NCBI GenBank assembly: GCA_937920635.1
Contig: CAKZUE010000065.1
Coordinates: 19,680-83,679 of the forward strand
Length of the DNA: 64,000 nt
DNA from: an uncultured Bryobacteraceae bacterium
Lineage (GTDB): Bacteria > Acidobacteriota > Terriglobia > Bryobacterales > Bryobacteraceae
Direction: 5' to 3'
The position numbers and the translations under genes are program-made. A model generated the notes under the pieces. That model had not been told where the DNA came from. It ran no database searches and was given only the letters and a program-made list of their open reading frames with translations. This document shows, piece after piece, positions 25,691 to 34,925 of the stretch (positions are counted from its first letter, which is position 1; every line of letters begins with the position of its first letter).

Positions 25691-28315
25691 TCAGTCCTCG
25701 TTCCCCGCGCCTGCCGCAACTTCGGCGGCAGTTTCCTGCCAGCGGCAGGCGTCGCGAAAGTCGCAGTACTGGCACAGATCGGGGACGGATGGCTGGACCT
25801 CGATGCGTCCGGACTGGAATTGTTCGATGGCCCGCTGTGTCTTCTCGAGCGCGGCGGCGATGCTTTCCCGGGACTCCTCGGAGCCGGTCTTGCCGATGAG
25901 CTTCGACTTGTCTTTCAGGGCGACGTAGCCGAGCGTTTGTGGGCGGAGGTTCTCCTGCCGCGACAACGCTTCGGCGTAGAGTTCCACCTGGACGGCAATC
26001 TCCTCCCGCATCCTGATGGATTGCGCGCCGGAGTACTTGAAGTCGTACACCCTGCATGCGCCTTCAGGGGAGACGTCGACGCGGTCGGCGCGGCCGTCGA
26101 TTTCGACGCCCAAAACGTTCAGGCGGCATTCTGTTTCGAGCTGAGCCTGCCAGTCCGTCTGGGCAAGCTCGCTGGCGGCGTACGCGGCGAGATGGCGCTT
26201 CATGGCGGCGCGGTTGAGCAGGGTCTGATGCGTCTCGGCGAGGCCGTTGCGGCGCAGTTGACATTCCCAGAACTCGTCCGTGATGGTTTCGATCGAGCGG
26301 CCGCCCTTGTGCCAATCCGACAAGATCTGGTGGGCGAGATTGCCGAGGAAGCGCGCGTCGAGCCTCTCCGAGGGCAGGGGAGGAAGGGGTTCAAGTTTTA
26401 GGATGGACTGCGCGAAGAACTGGAAGGGGCACTGCAAGTAGGACTCGATGGAGGTGGCGCTGACGGAAGCCCGGATGGCGCGGACGGCGTTGAGGGCATC
26501 GTCGGACTGGAGGGCGGGGGGCGGGGCGGGCTGGGCGGGGCGCGAGGGGCGCATGAGGAAGCGGCGGGCTGGAACGGCGGGCGTGGTTTCGCCGATCATG
26601 CCGTCGAGGAGAAAGGAGCGGAGGTTGGCTTCGCCTGCCTCGTTGCGCTCAGGCCAGGAGAGGATCAGCCGCTTCGTCGCGCGGGTGCGGGCGATCTCGA
26701 AGTGGAAGCGTTCTTCCTCTTCGAGTTCGGCGCGGGTGCGGACGGGGAAACCCTGCTGGCGGAGAGCGATGCGGATCTCATCCGGCAAGATGGGATCGGG
26801 GGAGGAGCGGCGGGGGAATTCGCCTTCGAGCAGCCCGCAGACGAAGACGAGGGGGATCTCCCACTGGCGGGCTTCCTGCACATCGAGCAGGTGGACGACG
26901 TCGCGGCGGGGGTCTTCGGGGTAGATGCGGGCTTCCCTGAGTCCGTCTTCGAGGCAGTCCCAATACGCGGCGAAGGAGAGCGGCTCGTCGGGCAGCAGGG
27001 GGGTGAGGGAATCGGCGGCGGCAGTGATGGCGCGGAAAGCAGCGGACTGGAGGCGGAGGCTGGCGAGCTGTGACACGGAAAGCTCTCCCGCGGCAGGTGG
27101 CGGCTCGAGCAGGGAGGCAACCTCGGGAAGGCGGCGCGCCCATTCGCGCGGAGTGCAGGGATCGGCGGTCCAGGATTCAAAGGGGGCGAGGAGATGCGCT
27201 GCGGCGCGCAAGTGCTCCCCGAGAGCCGCGAGCCCCTGGAAGGGAAGCTTCCCCATGGCCTTCCGCCACGGCGCGCCCTGCACCTCGCGGGCGGCGCGGC
27301 AGAGGGGATGGCGGAGAAAGGCGAGCGTGGTTTCGCCGTCCCACCGGCTACAGACGGCGGCGGCGAAGCGCTGGAAGAAAACGCCGGCGGGCTCGCGCAG
27401 GACGGAGCGGCCGAAGTAGGCGCGCGCGGGGATGCCGAGGCGGCCGAAGGTGCGTTCGAGCAGGGCGAGGTAGTTCTCCTCGCTGCGGGTGATGACGGCC
27501 ATTTCGCGCCAGGGGCGGCCGTTGTTGTGTTCGCCGAGAATCTGGAGGGCGATCTCTTCGGCTTCGCGCTCGCGCGAGCTGGCCTGGATGCGAACGATCT
27601 CCGGCTGGGTGCGGCGGACGGGGAGGCGCTCGATGCGGGCGCCGGCGCGCTGGAGCTGTTCGACGATGGGGGCGGCGCCCGGCCACTCGGGGAGCGTGAG
27701 CGTGACGGAGGCGTGCCTGCCGAGCGCTTCGAGAAGAGCCAGTTCGGCTTTGGAGAAAAGCGTAAAGCCGTCGAGCCAGAGATGCGAGACTCCGGCGCCG
27801 CGTTCGCGCGCACTCTCAGCAGCTTTCGCCAGCAAGTGCGCGCGGAGATGCAGACCGGCGCTCCCCAGAGCCCGCTCGATGGCTTCGTAGAGTTCGCCGA
27901 ACTGCGCGTTGAAACGGTGATCGAGGCTGATGAGCGAACTCCATTGAAGTGCGCCGCAGCCGGAGTTGGCGAGTTCTTCGATGGCCGCGGCGATGGCGGC
28001 AGGCAGTCCGGGGGCGTCGCGCAGCAGCGGGTAGAGTTGCGGGAGCTGTTCGAGTTCCTGAGAGGCGAGCAGGGCGAGGGCGCTGGAGTCAGCGGTCTGG
28101 ATGCCGGGGGCGAGGGTGGCGGCGAAGCGCGAGAGCGTGGTGATCCACGAAGGGGGGACGGGTTCGCCGCGGCGGGCGAGATCGTGCTGGAGGTGCCGCG
28201 CCATGGTGGCGGTGGGGACGATGAGGCGGGCGGGGCCGTTGCGCGCGGCGGCAGAGAATTCGCCGAGCACTTGCGTGGTTTTGCCGGAGCCGGGCGGGCC
28301 GAGCAGGAGCCTCAT
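25691..28315 (-). CDS. AddB-like helicase-nuclease subunit
   Basis: 874 residues. Walker A GPPGSGKTT lies at 6-14. The C-terminal PD-(D/E)XK nuclease shows EIDGRADRVDV, VYDFKYSGAQ and EIAVQVELYAEAL. The iron-staple cysteines of AddB are present: one in SYLQCPFQFF and three in LCQYCDFRDAC (C-x2-C-x5-C). It would process double-strand break ends for recombination. No addA-type helicase partner is in the window. The start at 28315 is preferred to 28330 because a TACCCT -10-like hexamer ends six bases before it. The middle is poorly conserved, as is normal for this family. Confidence 0.87.
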   Translation of the reverse strand: MRLLLGPPGSGKTTQVLGEFSAAARNGPARLIVPTATMARHLQHDLARRGEPVPPSWITTLSRFAATLAPGIQTADSSALALLASQELEQLPQLYPLLRDAPGLPAAIAAAIEELANSGCGALQWSSLISLDHRFNAQFGELYEAIERALGSAGLHLRAHLLAKAAESARERGAGVSHLWLDGFTLFSKAELALLEALGRHASVTLTLPEWPGAAPIVEQLQRAGARIERLPVRRTQPEIVRIQASSREREAEEIALQILGEHNNGRPWREMAVITRSEENYLALLERTFGRLGIPARAYFGRSVLREPAGVFFQRFAAAVCSRWDGETTLAFLRHPLCRAAREVQGAPWRKAMGKLPFQGLAALGEHLRAAAHLLAPFESWTADPCTPREWARRLPEVASLLEPPPAAGELSVSQLASLRLQSAAFRAITAAADSLTPLLPDEPLSFAAYWDCLEDGLREARIYPEDPRRDVVHLLDVQEARQWEIPLVFVCGLLEGEFPRRSSPDPILPDEIRIALRQQGFPVRTRAELEEEERFHFEIARTRATKRLILSWPERNEAGEANLRSFLLDGMIGETTPAVPARRFLMRPSRPAQPAPPPALQSDDALNAVRAIRASVSATSIESYLQCPFQFFAQSILKLEPLPPLPSERLDARFLGNLAHQILSDWHKGGRSIETITDEFWECQLRRNGLAETHQTLLNRAAMKRHLAAYAASELAQTDWQAQLETECRLNVLGVEIDGRADRVDVSPEGACRVYDFKYSGAQSIRMREEIAVQVELYAEALSRQENLRPQTLGYVALKDKSKLIGKTGSEESRESIAAALEKTQRAIEQFQSGRIEVQPSVPDLCQYCDFRDACRWQETAAEVAAGAGNED

Positions 28316-28321
28316 GCCGAC

Positions 28322-28327
28322 AGGGTA
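28322..28327 (-). promoter_or_regulatory. Candidate -10 element for AddB-like gene
   Basis: TACCCT on the minus strand is followed by GTCGGC and the ATG at 28315. The six-base spacing fits a leaderless transcript. Confidence 0.35.
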
Positions 28328-28343
28328 CAACGGCGGAGGGGCG

Positions 28344-29174
28344 TCAGCGGGAGGCGAGCTTCTGCATGAGCTGCTGGCTTTGGGAGTTGAGGGTGGTGAG
28401 CTGGCGGAGGTCTTCTTCGGCGGCGAGGACGGCGGTCTGGATGCGGGAGAGATCGCCGATGGCGGCGGAGGGGTTGTCGCGCTGGGTGTCGAGGCGGACG
28501 GAGAGGGCGCGGAGCTGGTCAGTGATGTCGCGGTAGCGGCGCTGGAGGGAAGTGACGGTGTTTTCGCGGCGGCGGTTCAGTTCGATGAGGTCGGCGACGA
28601 CGGGGGCGAAAGCGCCGGACTTCTGGCTGAGCGCCTGGAGCTCTTCGCGCGACTTGCGGAGCGAGGATTCAAGCTGGGCGATGCGGTCGTTCTTGGCTTT
28701 GATCTCGGCTTCCATGGCCTGGACGATGCGGCGCTGGTGGTCGAGGTCTTCGGTGAAGGCGGACTCGGCGGCGGCGAGGCGTTTGTTCTCGGCGGTGACG
28801 CGTTCGAGGGAGGCTTCGAGTTCGGCGATGCGGTTGCGGGCTTCGACGAGAGCGGACTGGGACTCGGTCAGGCGTGACTGGGCGGCGGCGAGTTCGCGGA
28901 TGGCGGCGAGGCGGCGGGCGTCTTCGGCGGCGCGGGAGGAGGCAACGGGGGGAGGGGCGGCGATGCCGCGTTCGGCGAGCTGGCGGCGGAGCGAATCGTT
29001 TTCGAGCAGCAGCGCGTCGGCGCGCTCGCGTTCTTTCGCCGCTTCGGCCTTTGCCCGGTCGATTTCCTGCTGCAACTGCGCGCGGACCTGAAGGCGGGTG
29101 CGGAGAAGCCACGCGCCGGCGGCGAGCGAAAGCCCCAGCAGGACGGACAACGTCACCAGAGCGGGGTTCCGCAT
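28344..29174 (-). CDS. Membrane-anchored long coiled-coil protein
   Basis: 276 residues: one N-terminal hydrophobic helix (about 5-24, LVTLSVLLGLSLAAGAWLL) and then almost continuous heptad-rich helix of E, R, L, A and Q from residue 30 to the end. There are no catalytic motifs. It probably projects into the periplasm as a rod or oligomeriser. It follows the VWA-like gene by 56 bases and has its own TACGAT hexamer. No family-specific function can be assigned. Confidence 0.7.
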   Translation of the reverse strand: MRNPALVTLSVLLGLSLAAGAWLLRTRLQVRAQLQQEIDRAKAEAAKERERADALLLENDSLRRQLAERGIAAPPPVASSRAAEDARRLAAIRELAAAQSRLTESQSALVEARNRIAELEASLERVTAENKRLAAAESAFTEDLDHQRRIVQAMEAEIKAKNDRIAQLESSLRKSREELQALSQKSGAFAPVVADLIELNRRRENTVTSLQRRYRDITDQLRALSVRLDTQRDNPSAAIGDLSRIQTAVLAAEEDLRQLTTLNSQSQQLMQKLASR

Positions 29175-29181
29175 ACGCTCA

Positions 29182-29187
29182 ATCGTA
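29182..29187 (-). promoter_or_regulatory. Candidate -10 element for coiled-coil gene
   Basis: TACGAT on the minus strand lies 7 bases before the ATG at 29174, within the gap after the VWA-like gene. No -35 is evident. Confidence 0.4.
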
Positions 29188-29230
29188 ACCGAACGGGGAG
29201 GCGGCGGCGAGGGCGGATGCGCCCCGGGCA

Positions 29231-30163
29231 TCAGTCATGGCTCCAGACCTGGGCGGTGAAGCGGGTGCGGTATTGCAGGTCGGCGCCGGGGGCGGAGAGC
29301 TGGAGGGTCACGTTTTTCGGCAGGCCTTCGGGCAGGCGGAGGTCGATGGAGAACATGGCGCGGATGCGCTGGAAGGCGGCGGCGACGGCGTCCGGGATCT
29401 CGGTGAGATTGCGGCAGAACCAGGCCTGGCCGCCGGTGGACTCGACGATCTGCTGGAGGCCGGTCTGATAGGCCTCGTTGAGGCGGTCGCGCAGGAAGGC
29501 GAGATGGACGGCGAAGACGGGCGCGTCGCTGGGGGAGAGGGCGGCGGCGAGGCGGGCGGATTTCTCGCGGACAAGGGCATCGGGGAAGCGGCGGGAGAGG
29601 TCGCGGGTGTCGCTGTAGTTGATGACGGGGTTGGTGAAGTCTTCGCGGTAGTTGCCGATTTCGGAGTCGGTGATGTAGAGCACGGCGGCGCGAACCGGCG
29701 CCTTGTGGGCGAGGGAGGCGGCGAGGCGGGCGGCGGGGGTGACGGTTTCCAGGAAGCCGGCGCGGCCAGTGGTGGGCGCGTTCTGGATGGCGGCGATGGC
29801 GGCGGCGCGGTCCGGGGAAGGATCGGCGAGCACGCGCAGGCCGTCCTGGGCGCTGAGGACGCCGGTCCAGGCGTTGGGCGGGAGCTGTTCGATGGCGGAG
29901 GCGGCAGCCTGGCGGGCGGCGCCGATGCGGGCGATGTCCTCGACCATATCGAGCACGAGCAGGAGGAGGAGATCGTCCTGCGGGGAGAGGATCCGCTCGA
30001 TGACAGCCTGCCGGCCTTCCACGGAGGCCTGAAGGCCCTCGGTGGAGCCGGAGGAGATCCACGCGGCGATGCGGCGGCGGCGGCCGCGGGGCGGGGCGGC
30101 GGACTTCGGCGGCGCCGCGGCGGCGGCGGAGGCGAGCAGGAGCAGGTGAAAGCGGCGCGTCAT
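29231..30163 (-). CDS. Secreted VWA-like protein (acidobacterial VWFA-related type)
   Basis: A 310-residue protein with an N-terminal signal-like stretch (FHLLLLASAAAAA) and a von Willebrand A-like fold. LLLLLVLDMVEDIARIGAAR would be strand 1 with a weak MIDAS (D-M-V rather than DxSxS). Later come RAAVLYITDSEIGNY and VFAVHLAFLRDR...LQQIVESTGGQAWF, then a beta-rich tail. This matches the general shape of VWFA-related proteins abundant in Acidobacteriota. The degenerate MIDAS suggests binding without a metal. Its ATG overlaps the stop of the barrel gene, so the two are co-translated. Confidence 0.7.
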   Translation of the reverse strand: MTRRFHLLLLASAAAAAPPKSAAPPRGRRRRIAAWISSGSTEGLQASVEGRQAVIERILSPQDDLLLLLVLDMVEDIARIGAARQAAASAIEQLPPNAWTGVLSAQDGLRVLADPSPDRAAAIAAIQNAPTTGRAGFLETVTPAARLAASLAHKAPVRAAVLYITDSEIGNYREDFTNPVINYSDTRDLSRRFPDALVREKSARLAAALSPSDAPVFAVHLAFLRDRLNEAYQTGLQQIVESTGGQAWFCRNLTEIPDAVAAAFQRIRAMFSIDLRLPEGLPKNVTLQLSAPGADLQYRTRFTAQVWSHD

Positions 30164-32961
30164 CAGAAGCTGAACCTCAGGCCGAGCTGCACGACGCGGC
30201 TGCCGCGCGAGCCGATGATGCGGCCGGCGTTGGCGTTGGGGGCGGAAGCCGGGCCGATGACGACGTCGGGGTCGGTCCAGTTGGCGTGGTTGATCCAGTT
30301 GAAGCCGGAGGCGGTGAATTCGACCGAGCGCTCCTGATCGATGGGGAAGCGCTTGGAGACGGAGAGGTCGTGGTTCTGGGAGATGGGGCCGCGGAGGAAG
30401 GGATGGGTGCGCGGGCCGGCGCCCATTTCAAAGTTCGGCGGATGGGCGAAGGCATCGGGATTGAACCAGAGCTCGGGGGAAGGGTTGGGGACGCGGGGAT
30501 CGGCGCCGGGGATGGGGTTGACGCGGACGGTGCGCAGTACGCCGCCGGTGTTGTTGAACTGGGCGCGGAGGGCGAGCGGCTCGCCGGAGGCGACGGTGGA
30601 GATGGCGGAGATGGACCAGTTGCCGGCGAGATAGCCGCGCCAATCGGAGTAGTTGAGCAGGGGCTTGCCGGCGCCGAGGGGCAGTTCGTACATGCAGGAA
30701 AAGGAGAGGCGGTGGGGGTTGTTCCAGGCGGTGAGGGCCCACTCGTTTTTGCGGTTGAACTGATCCTGGCGGCCGTAGGGGCCGGAGTAGTCGTCGAACT
30801 GGCGCGAGTATTCGTAGGAGGCGTTGAGGGAGAGGCCCTGGCCGGTGCGTTTCTCGGCGCGGAGGGAGACGGCCTCGCGGCGGTAGCGGCCGTCGGGCCA
30901 CTGGGAGAAGACGTCGATTTCGAAGAACTGGGGGTAGGGGCGGAGGGCGCGGTTGAGGGCGAGGTCGTTGAGCTGTTCGCGCAAAGAGAGGAAATCGGGA
31001 TGGACGGCGTTGAGGCGGACGGCATTGTTGCCGATGAAGATGTCGCGGCCCCAGGAGACGCCGGCGGCGCCGGTGAGAACGATGCCGCCTTTCACCTGGC
31101 GCTCGTAGCTGAGGCCGGCGGACTGATAGCGGGGCAGGCGTCCGGAGGAGTCGAGGACGTTGGCGTCGGTGTCGTTGGCGGCGTCGGCGGTGAGATCGGG
31201 GACGGGGCGCGGCGGGGGCGGCATGCCGTTGCGGAGGTGGAAGGCGGGTTCGAGAAAGGCGTTGGGAGAGTAAAAATACGGGTGGCCGGTGAAGCCGCGG
31301 GTGCCCCACTGGGCGTTGTAGATGGGGTAGCTCTGATAACTCATCCCGTAAGAGAGCCGGAGGACGGACTGGCGGTTGCCGCGGGGGTTCCAGGCGAGCG
31401 AGAAGTTGGGCTGGGGCTTGACGACGGAGGGCTGGAAGGCGTGGCCGTAGCCGCCGCGGTTGGCGAAGACGAGCGCGCCGGGGCGGCCGTTGGCGGGGTT
31501 CGGGACGCTGAGGTCGACGATGCTCTGGCGGTCGTAGCGCTCGACGCGGGGCGCGGCGGCGAGGAGGTTGAGCCCGAAGGAGAGGGTGAGATTGGGCCGG
31601 AGTTCCCAGACGTCCTGCACGGCGTTGGTCCAGGTCCAGTTGCGGAAGTAGGAGGGAGAGGGGACCAGAGCGAGGTCGGCGTGTTCGGGGCCGCCGAGGA
31701 GGAAGGAGGCGAAGGCGAGGCCGGTATTGACGATGCCGGGAAGGCTCGTGTAGCGCCACTGGAAGAAGTAGGCGCCCGAAGGGGCGTATGGAAGGAACGT
31801 GTTGACCTGGGCGCGGGAGAACTGGCTGACGAGGCGCAGGCTGTGGCGGCCGCGCTTGTGGGAGAGGGCTTCGGTGAAGGTGAAGGAGTTGCGCGCGGTG
31901 CGGCCGGCGGGGGTGGTGCGGCCCATGTCGAGGTAGTTGGCCATGTCGAGGAAGGGGAAGCTCGAGTCCTCGACGCCGCCGAGGCCAAGGCGGGAAGGCC
32001 AGCCGGACTGGCCTGAAACGTTTTCAGAGATATTTGTTTGAGCTTCGACGGAGGCGGTGTTGACGGTTTTCGGGGACAGGGTGAGGACGTGCTCGATGGC
32101 GCCGCGGCGGTTCGAGAACTCGCGGTCGGCGGGGGCGGAGTCGGCGGGGCTGTTGATGAGGCGCGCGGCGCCGCTGAGGCCATTGGTGAAGGAATAGGAG
32201 ACGGAGAGGCGGTGTTTTTCGAGGAAGGTGTGATCGACGCGGGCGATCATGCCGTCGGCGGTGTTGGTTTCCGGGGAGACGATGAAGTAGTTGTTGCGGA
32301 AGAAGGGGCCGGCGTCGGCGTTGGGCAGGGGGTAGTAAGGGAGCGTGTTGCGGGCGACGGGGTCGATGCGGGACTCGGGGATGCGGTTGGAAGGGAAGGG
32401 ATCCTTGATGAACTCGAGGTTGCCGCGCGAGACGGGCAGCGAGCGGTCGTAGAGCGGGTTGGGGCGGACGGTGGCGGGATCGAAGATGGGTAGCGGGGCG
32501 CCGGAGGGGTCGACGGTGAGGCTGAAGTCGCCGCGGCGTTCGGGTTCGATGGCGACGGTGCGCAGGTAGCTGCGGGAGATGCGCTCGCGGACGCCTTCGT
32601 AGTTGAGCGAGAAAAAGGTCTTGCGGCCGCCGTGGTAGAGTCTGGGGATCTGGACGGGGCCGCTGACGCTGAAGCCGAACTGGTTGCGGCGGAGAAGATT
32701 CTTCTGGCCGCCGCGCTGGCGGATCTCGTGGGGGACGGCGTCGAGGATGTCGTTGCGGAGGTTGTGATAGAGGCGTCCGTGGAAGGCGCCGCGGGCGGCG
32801 CCGGGAGCAGAGACGGCGCGGCGGGGGCTATCGGGGCGCAGGCCCATCTCGCGCGTCAGCTTCCGGAATTCTTCCGCCGCCTGTTGGAGCGCCGGGCGCT
32901 CCGGCGCCTGCCCGCGCGCGAGGGCGGAGGCCAGAATCAGGGCGAGAATCGAGCTCCGCAT
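30163..32961 (-). CDS. TonB-receptor-type outer-membrane barrel lacking N-terminal plug half
   Basis: A 932-residue outer-membrane protein. A signal peptide (MRSSILALILASALARGQA) is followed by only about 55 residues before FHGRLYHNLRNDILDA and RRNQFGFSVSGPVQIPRLY, the late-plug landmarks of acidobacterial TonB-dependent receptors. The beta-barrel then runs to the terminal phenylalanine (VVQLGLRFSF). The carboxypeptidase-like regulatory domain, TonB box and first half of the plug are missing compared with usual members of 1100 or more residues. Start 32961 is chosen for the signal peptide. The VWA-like gene is translationally coupled downstream. Confidence 0.83.
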   Translation of the reverse strand: MRSSILALILASALARGQAPERPALQQAAEEFRKLTREMGLRPDSPRRAVSAPGAARGAFHGRLYHNLRNDILDAVPHEIRQRGGQKNLLRRNQFGFSVSGPVQIPRLYHGGRKTFFSLNYEGVRERISRSYLRTVAIEPERRGDFSLTVDPSGAPLPIFDPATVRPNPLYDRSLPVSRGNLEFIKDPFPSNRIPESRIDPVARNTLPYYPLPNADAGPFFRNNYFIVSPETNTADGMIARVDHTFLEKHRLSVSYSFTNGLSGAARLINSPADSAPADREFSNRRGAIEHVLTLSPKTVNTASVEAQTNISENVSGQSGWPSRLGLGGVEDSSFPFLDMANYLDMGRTTPAGRTARNSFTFTEALSHKRGRHSLRLVSQFSRAQVNTFLPYAPSGAYFFQWRYTSLPGIVNTGLAFASFLLGGPEHADLALVPSPSYFRNWTWTNAVQDVWELRPNLTLSFGLNLLAAAPRVERYDRQSIVDLSVPNPANGRPGALVFANRGGYGHAFQPSVVKPQPNFSLAWNPRGNRQSVLRLSYGMSYQSYPIYNAQWGTRGFTGHPYFYSPNAFLEPAFHLRNGMPPPPRPVPDLTADAANDTDANVLDSSGRLPRYQSAGLSYERQVKGGIVLTGAAGVSWGRDIFIGNNAVRLNAVHPDFLSLREQLNDLALNRALRPYPQFFEIDVFSQWPDGRYRREAVSLRAEKRTGQGLSLNASYEYSRQFDDYSGPYGRQDQFNRKNEWALTAWNNPHRLSFSCMYELPLGAGKPLLNYSDWRGYLAGNWSISAISTVASGEPLALRAQFNNTGGVLRTVRVNPIPGADPRVPNPSPELWFNPDAFAHPPNFEMGAGPRTHPFLRGPISQNHDLSVSKRFPIDQERSVEFTASGFNWINHANWTDPDVVIGPASAPNANAGRIIGSRGSRVVQLGLRFSF

Positions 32962-32974
32962 CCGCGTCACTTTC

Positions 32975-32980
32975 AGTGTA
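32975..32980 (-). promoter_or_regulatory. Candidate -10 element for barrel gene
   Basis: TACACT on the minus strand ends 13 bases before the ATG at 32961. It is the same hexamer as at pyrR and cyaY. Confidence 0.4.
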
Positions 32981-33024
32981 TCCATCCGCCGCGGCGCAGC
33001 GACGCAGGCGGCGGGGGAGTGCGC

Positions 33025-33030
33025 TATGCT
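33025..33030 (+). promoter_or_regulatory. Candidate -10 element for lpxD
   Basis: TATGCT followed by GGCCGCAA (8 bases) and the lpxD ATG at 33039. There is no -35 and no Shine-Dalgarno, so a leaderless mRNA is likely. Confidence 0.45.
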
Positions 33031-33038
33031 GGCCGCAA

Positions 33039-34088
33039 ATGCGGTTGAAAGAACTGGCTTTGCGGCTTGGCTGCGAACTGCGCGCAGTGCAGGCGGATGA
33101 CGGAGAAAAAGAGATCACGGGCGTGGCGGGGATGGAGCATGCGGGGCCGTCGGAGCTCACGTTTCTGGCCAATCCGAAGTACGCCCACAAGGTGAAGAGC
33201 ACGCGGGCGGGGGCGATCCTGGTTTCAGCCGCAACGGGCGGGCTGCACATTCCGGCGCTCGTGAGCGAGAACCCGTATCTGGACTTTGCGCGGGCGCTGG
33301 AGCTGTTCTACCAGCCGCCCGCGCCGAAGCCGGGCGTTCATCCGACGGCGGTGATCGCGGAGACGGCGAAGATCGGCGAAGGCGTTTCGATCGGCGCGTG
33401 CGCGGTGATCGGGGAGCGCGTGAAGATCGGGCGGGGGACGGTGATCCATCCGCTGGTGGTGGTGTACGAAGGGGCGGAGATCGGCGAAGACTGCGTGCTG
33501 CACGCGCACAGCTCGGTGCGGGAGCACTGCCGGCTGGGCAACCGCGTGGTGCTGCAAAACGGAGTGGTGATCGGGGGCGACGGCTTCGGATTTGCAAAGA
33601 AGAAGGACGGGACGCATTACAAGATCGTGCAGTCTGGGCCGGCGGTGCTCGAAGACGACGTGGAGGTGCAGACGCTGAGTTCGGTGGACCGGGCGACGGT
33701 GGGGGAGACGCGGGTGAAGCGCGGGGCGAAGATCGATTCGCTGGTGCAGGTGGGGCATGCGTGCGTGGTGGGGGAGGACAACATCATCTGCGCGCAGACG
33801 GGGCTCGCTGGGTCGAGCGTGCTGGGGAAGAACGTGCTGCTGGCGGGGCAGGTGGGGGTGTCAGGGCATCTGACGATTCACGACAACGTGGTGGTGTACG
33901 CGCAGAGCGGCATTGGCGGGGACGTGGAGGCGGGGAGCGTGGTGTCGGGCTCGCCGGCGTTCGACGCGGCGCAATGGCGGCGGGCGGTGACGGCGTTTCC
34001 GCGGCTGCCGGAGCTCCTCAGGACGGTGCGAGAATTGGAAAAGCGCCTTGCGGCGCTGGAAAGCCGCGAAGGAAAGGACGAGGAATGA
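33039..34088 (+). CDS. lpxD: UDP-3-O-acylglucosamine N-acyltransferase
   Basis: 349 residues, the third step of lipid A synthesis on the cytoplasmic membrane face. The N-terminal uridine-binding domain contains GPSELTFLANPKYAHKVKST. The left-handed beta-helix has many hexapeptides (VHPTAVIAETAKIGEGVSIG...), GGDGFGFAKKKDGTHYKIVQ and the catalytic-histidine region VQVGHACVVGEDNIICAQTG. The C-terminal helix ends the protein. It shows the organism makes lipid A. Its stop overlaps the ATG of the LOG-family gene. No lpxA or lpxB is adjacent. Confidence 0.96.
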   Translation: MRLKELALRLGCELRAVQADDGEKEITGVAGMEHAGPSELTFLANPKYAHKVKSTRAGAILVSAATGGLHIPALVSENPYLDFARALELFYQPPAPKPGVHPTAVIAETAKIGEGVSIGACAVIGERVKIGRGTVIHPLVVVYEGAEIGEDCVLHAHSSVREHCRLGNRVVLQNGVVIGGDGFGFAKKKDGTHYKIVQSGPAVLEDDVEVQTLSSVDRATVGETRVKRGAKIDSLVQVGHACVVGEDNIICAQTGLAGSSVLGKNVLLAGQVGVSGHLTIHDNVVVYAQSGIGGDVEAGSVVSGSPAFDAAQWRRAVTAFPRLPELLRTVRELEKRLAALESREGKDEE

Positions 34089-34873
34089 GGAAAAGCCGCC
34101 ACATGAACCGCGCGCCTCTGGCTTATAAAAACGAGGCGTTTCTGGATAGCTGGAACGGCCGGGCGATCCGGATTCTGGCGGAATATCTGGAGCCGCTGGA
34201 CCGTTTCAGCCGGGAAAAGATCCGCGATACGGTGGTGTTTTTCGGCTCGGCGCGGATCACGGAAGACGGCCCGCAGGGGCGGTATTATCAGGAGGCGCGG
34301 GAGTTCGCGCGGCTGATCACGCAGTGGTCGAACGCGCTGGAGCCGCCGACGCGGCGGTTTGTGGTGTGCACGGGAGGGGGGCCGGGGATCATGGAGGCGG
34401 CCAACCGGGGAGCGCGGGACGCGGGGGGCAAGTCGATCGGACTGAACATCGCGCTGCCGCACGAGCAGTATCCCAATCCGTACATTTCGCCGGAATTGAA
34501 CTTCGAATTCAACTACTTTTTCATGCGGAAGTTCTGGTTTGCGTACCTGGCGAAGGCGCTGATCGTGTTTCCGGGAGGGTTCGGGACGCTGGACGAGCTG
34601 ACCGAGCTGCTGACGCTGGCGCAGACGCAAAAGCTCGAAAAAAAGATCATGATCATGCTGTACGGGGCGGATTACTGGCGGGAGATCATCAACTTTGATG
34701 CGCTGGCGCGGCACGGGATGATCAGCCCGGAGGACCTGGAGCTGATGGACTTTGTCGACGACGTGCACACGGCGCTGGACCATCTGAAGACGTTTCTCAC
34801 GGAGAATTACCTGCAACCGGAGCAGATCCGGGCGGCGGAAGAGATGCCGGACATCGCCAAGTCGCGGCTGTAA
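34085..34873 (+). CDS. LOG-family protein (cytokinin riboside monophosphate phosphoribohydrolase-like)
   Basis: 262 residues with both LOG motifs: VCTGGGPGIMEAANRGARDAGG (GGGxGxME type) and VFPGGFGTLDELTELLTLAQ (PGGxGTxxE). Characterised family members hydrolyse nucleoside 5'-monophosphates to base and ribose 5-phosphate; older databases miscall them lysine decarboxylases. A longer N-terminal helical section (EAFLDSWNGRAIRILAEYLE) is typical of the larger bacterial type. Its ATG overlaps the lpxD stop (ATGA). Confidence 0.92.
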   Translation: MRKSRHMNRAPLAYKNEAFLDSWNGRAIRILAEYLEPLDRFSREKIRDTVVFFGSARITEDGPQGRYYQEAREFARLITQWSNALEPPTRRFVVCTGGGPGIMEAANRGARDAGGKSIGLNIALPHEQYPNPYISPELNFEFNYFFMRKFWFAYLAKALIVFPGGFGTLDELTELLTLAQTQKLEKKIMIMLYGADYWREIINFDALARHGMISPEDLELMDFVDDVHTALDHLKTFLTENYLQPEQIRAAEEMPDIAKSRL

Positions 34874-34911
34874 AGGCGCGGCGGCAGTGGCGGCAGGCGG
34901 CGGCAAGCAGG

Positions 34912-34917
34912 TACGCT
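34912..34917 (+). promoter_or_regulatory. Candidate -10 element for the phosphatase-to-exporter operon
   Basis: TACGCT followed by GAATCGGG (8 bases) and the ATG at 34926. The five genes downstream to 40943 are tightly packed and may all start here. Confidence 0.45.
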
Positions 34918-34925
34918 GAATCGGG

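Noticed and set aside
23419..25719. A 766-codon minus-strand frame opposite norZ
   Set aside because: It consists of His/Arg/Pro-rich sequence produced by third-position GC bias; norZ explains the region fully.
30286..32016. A 576-codon glycine/valine-rich frame on the plus strand
   Set aside because: It is the mirror of the outer-membrane barrel gene. The opposite strand has a signal peptide and family motifs, and this frame has none.
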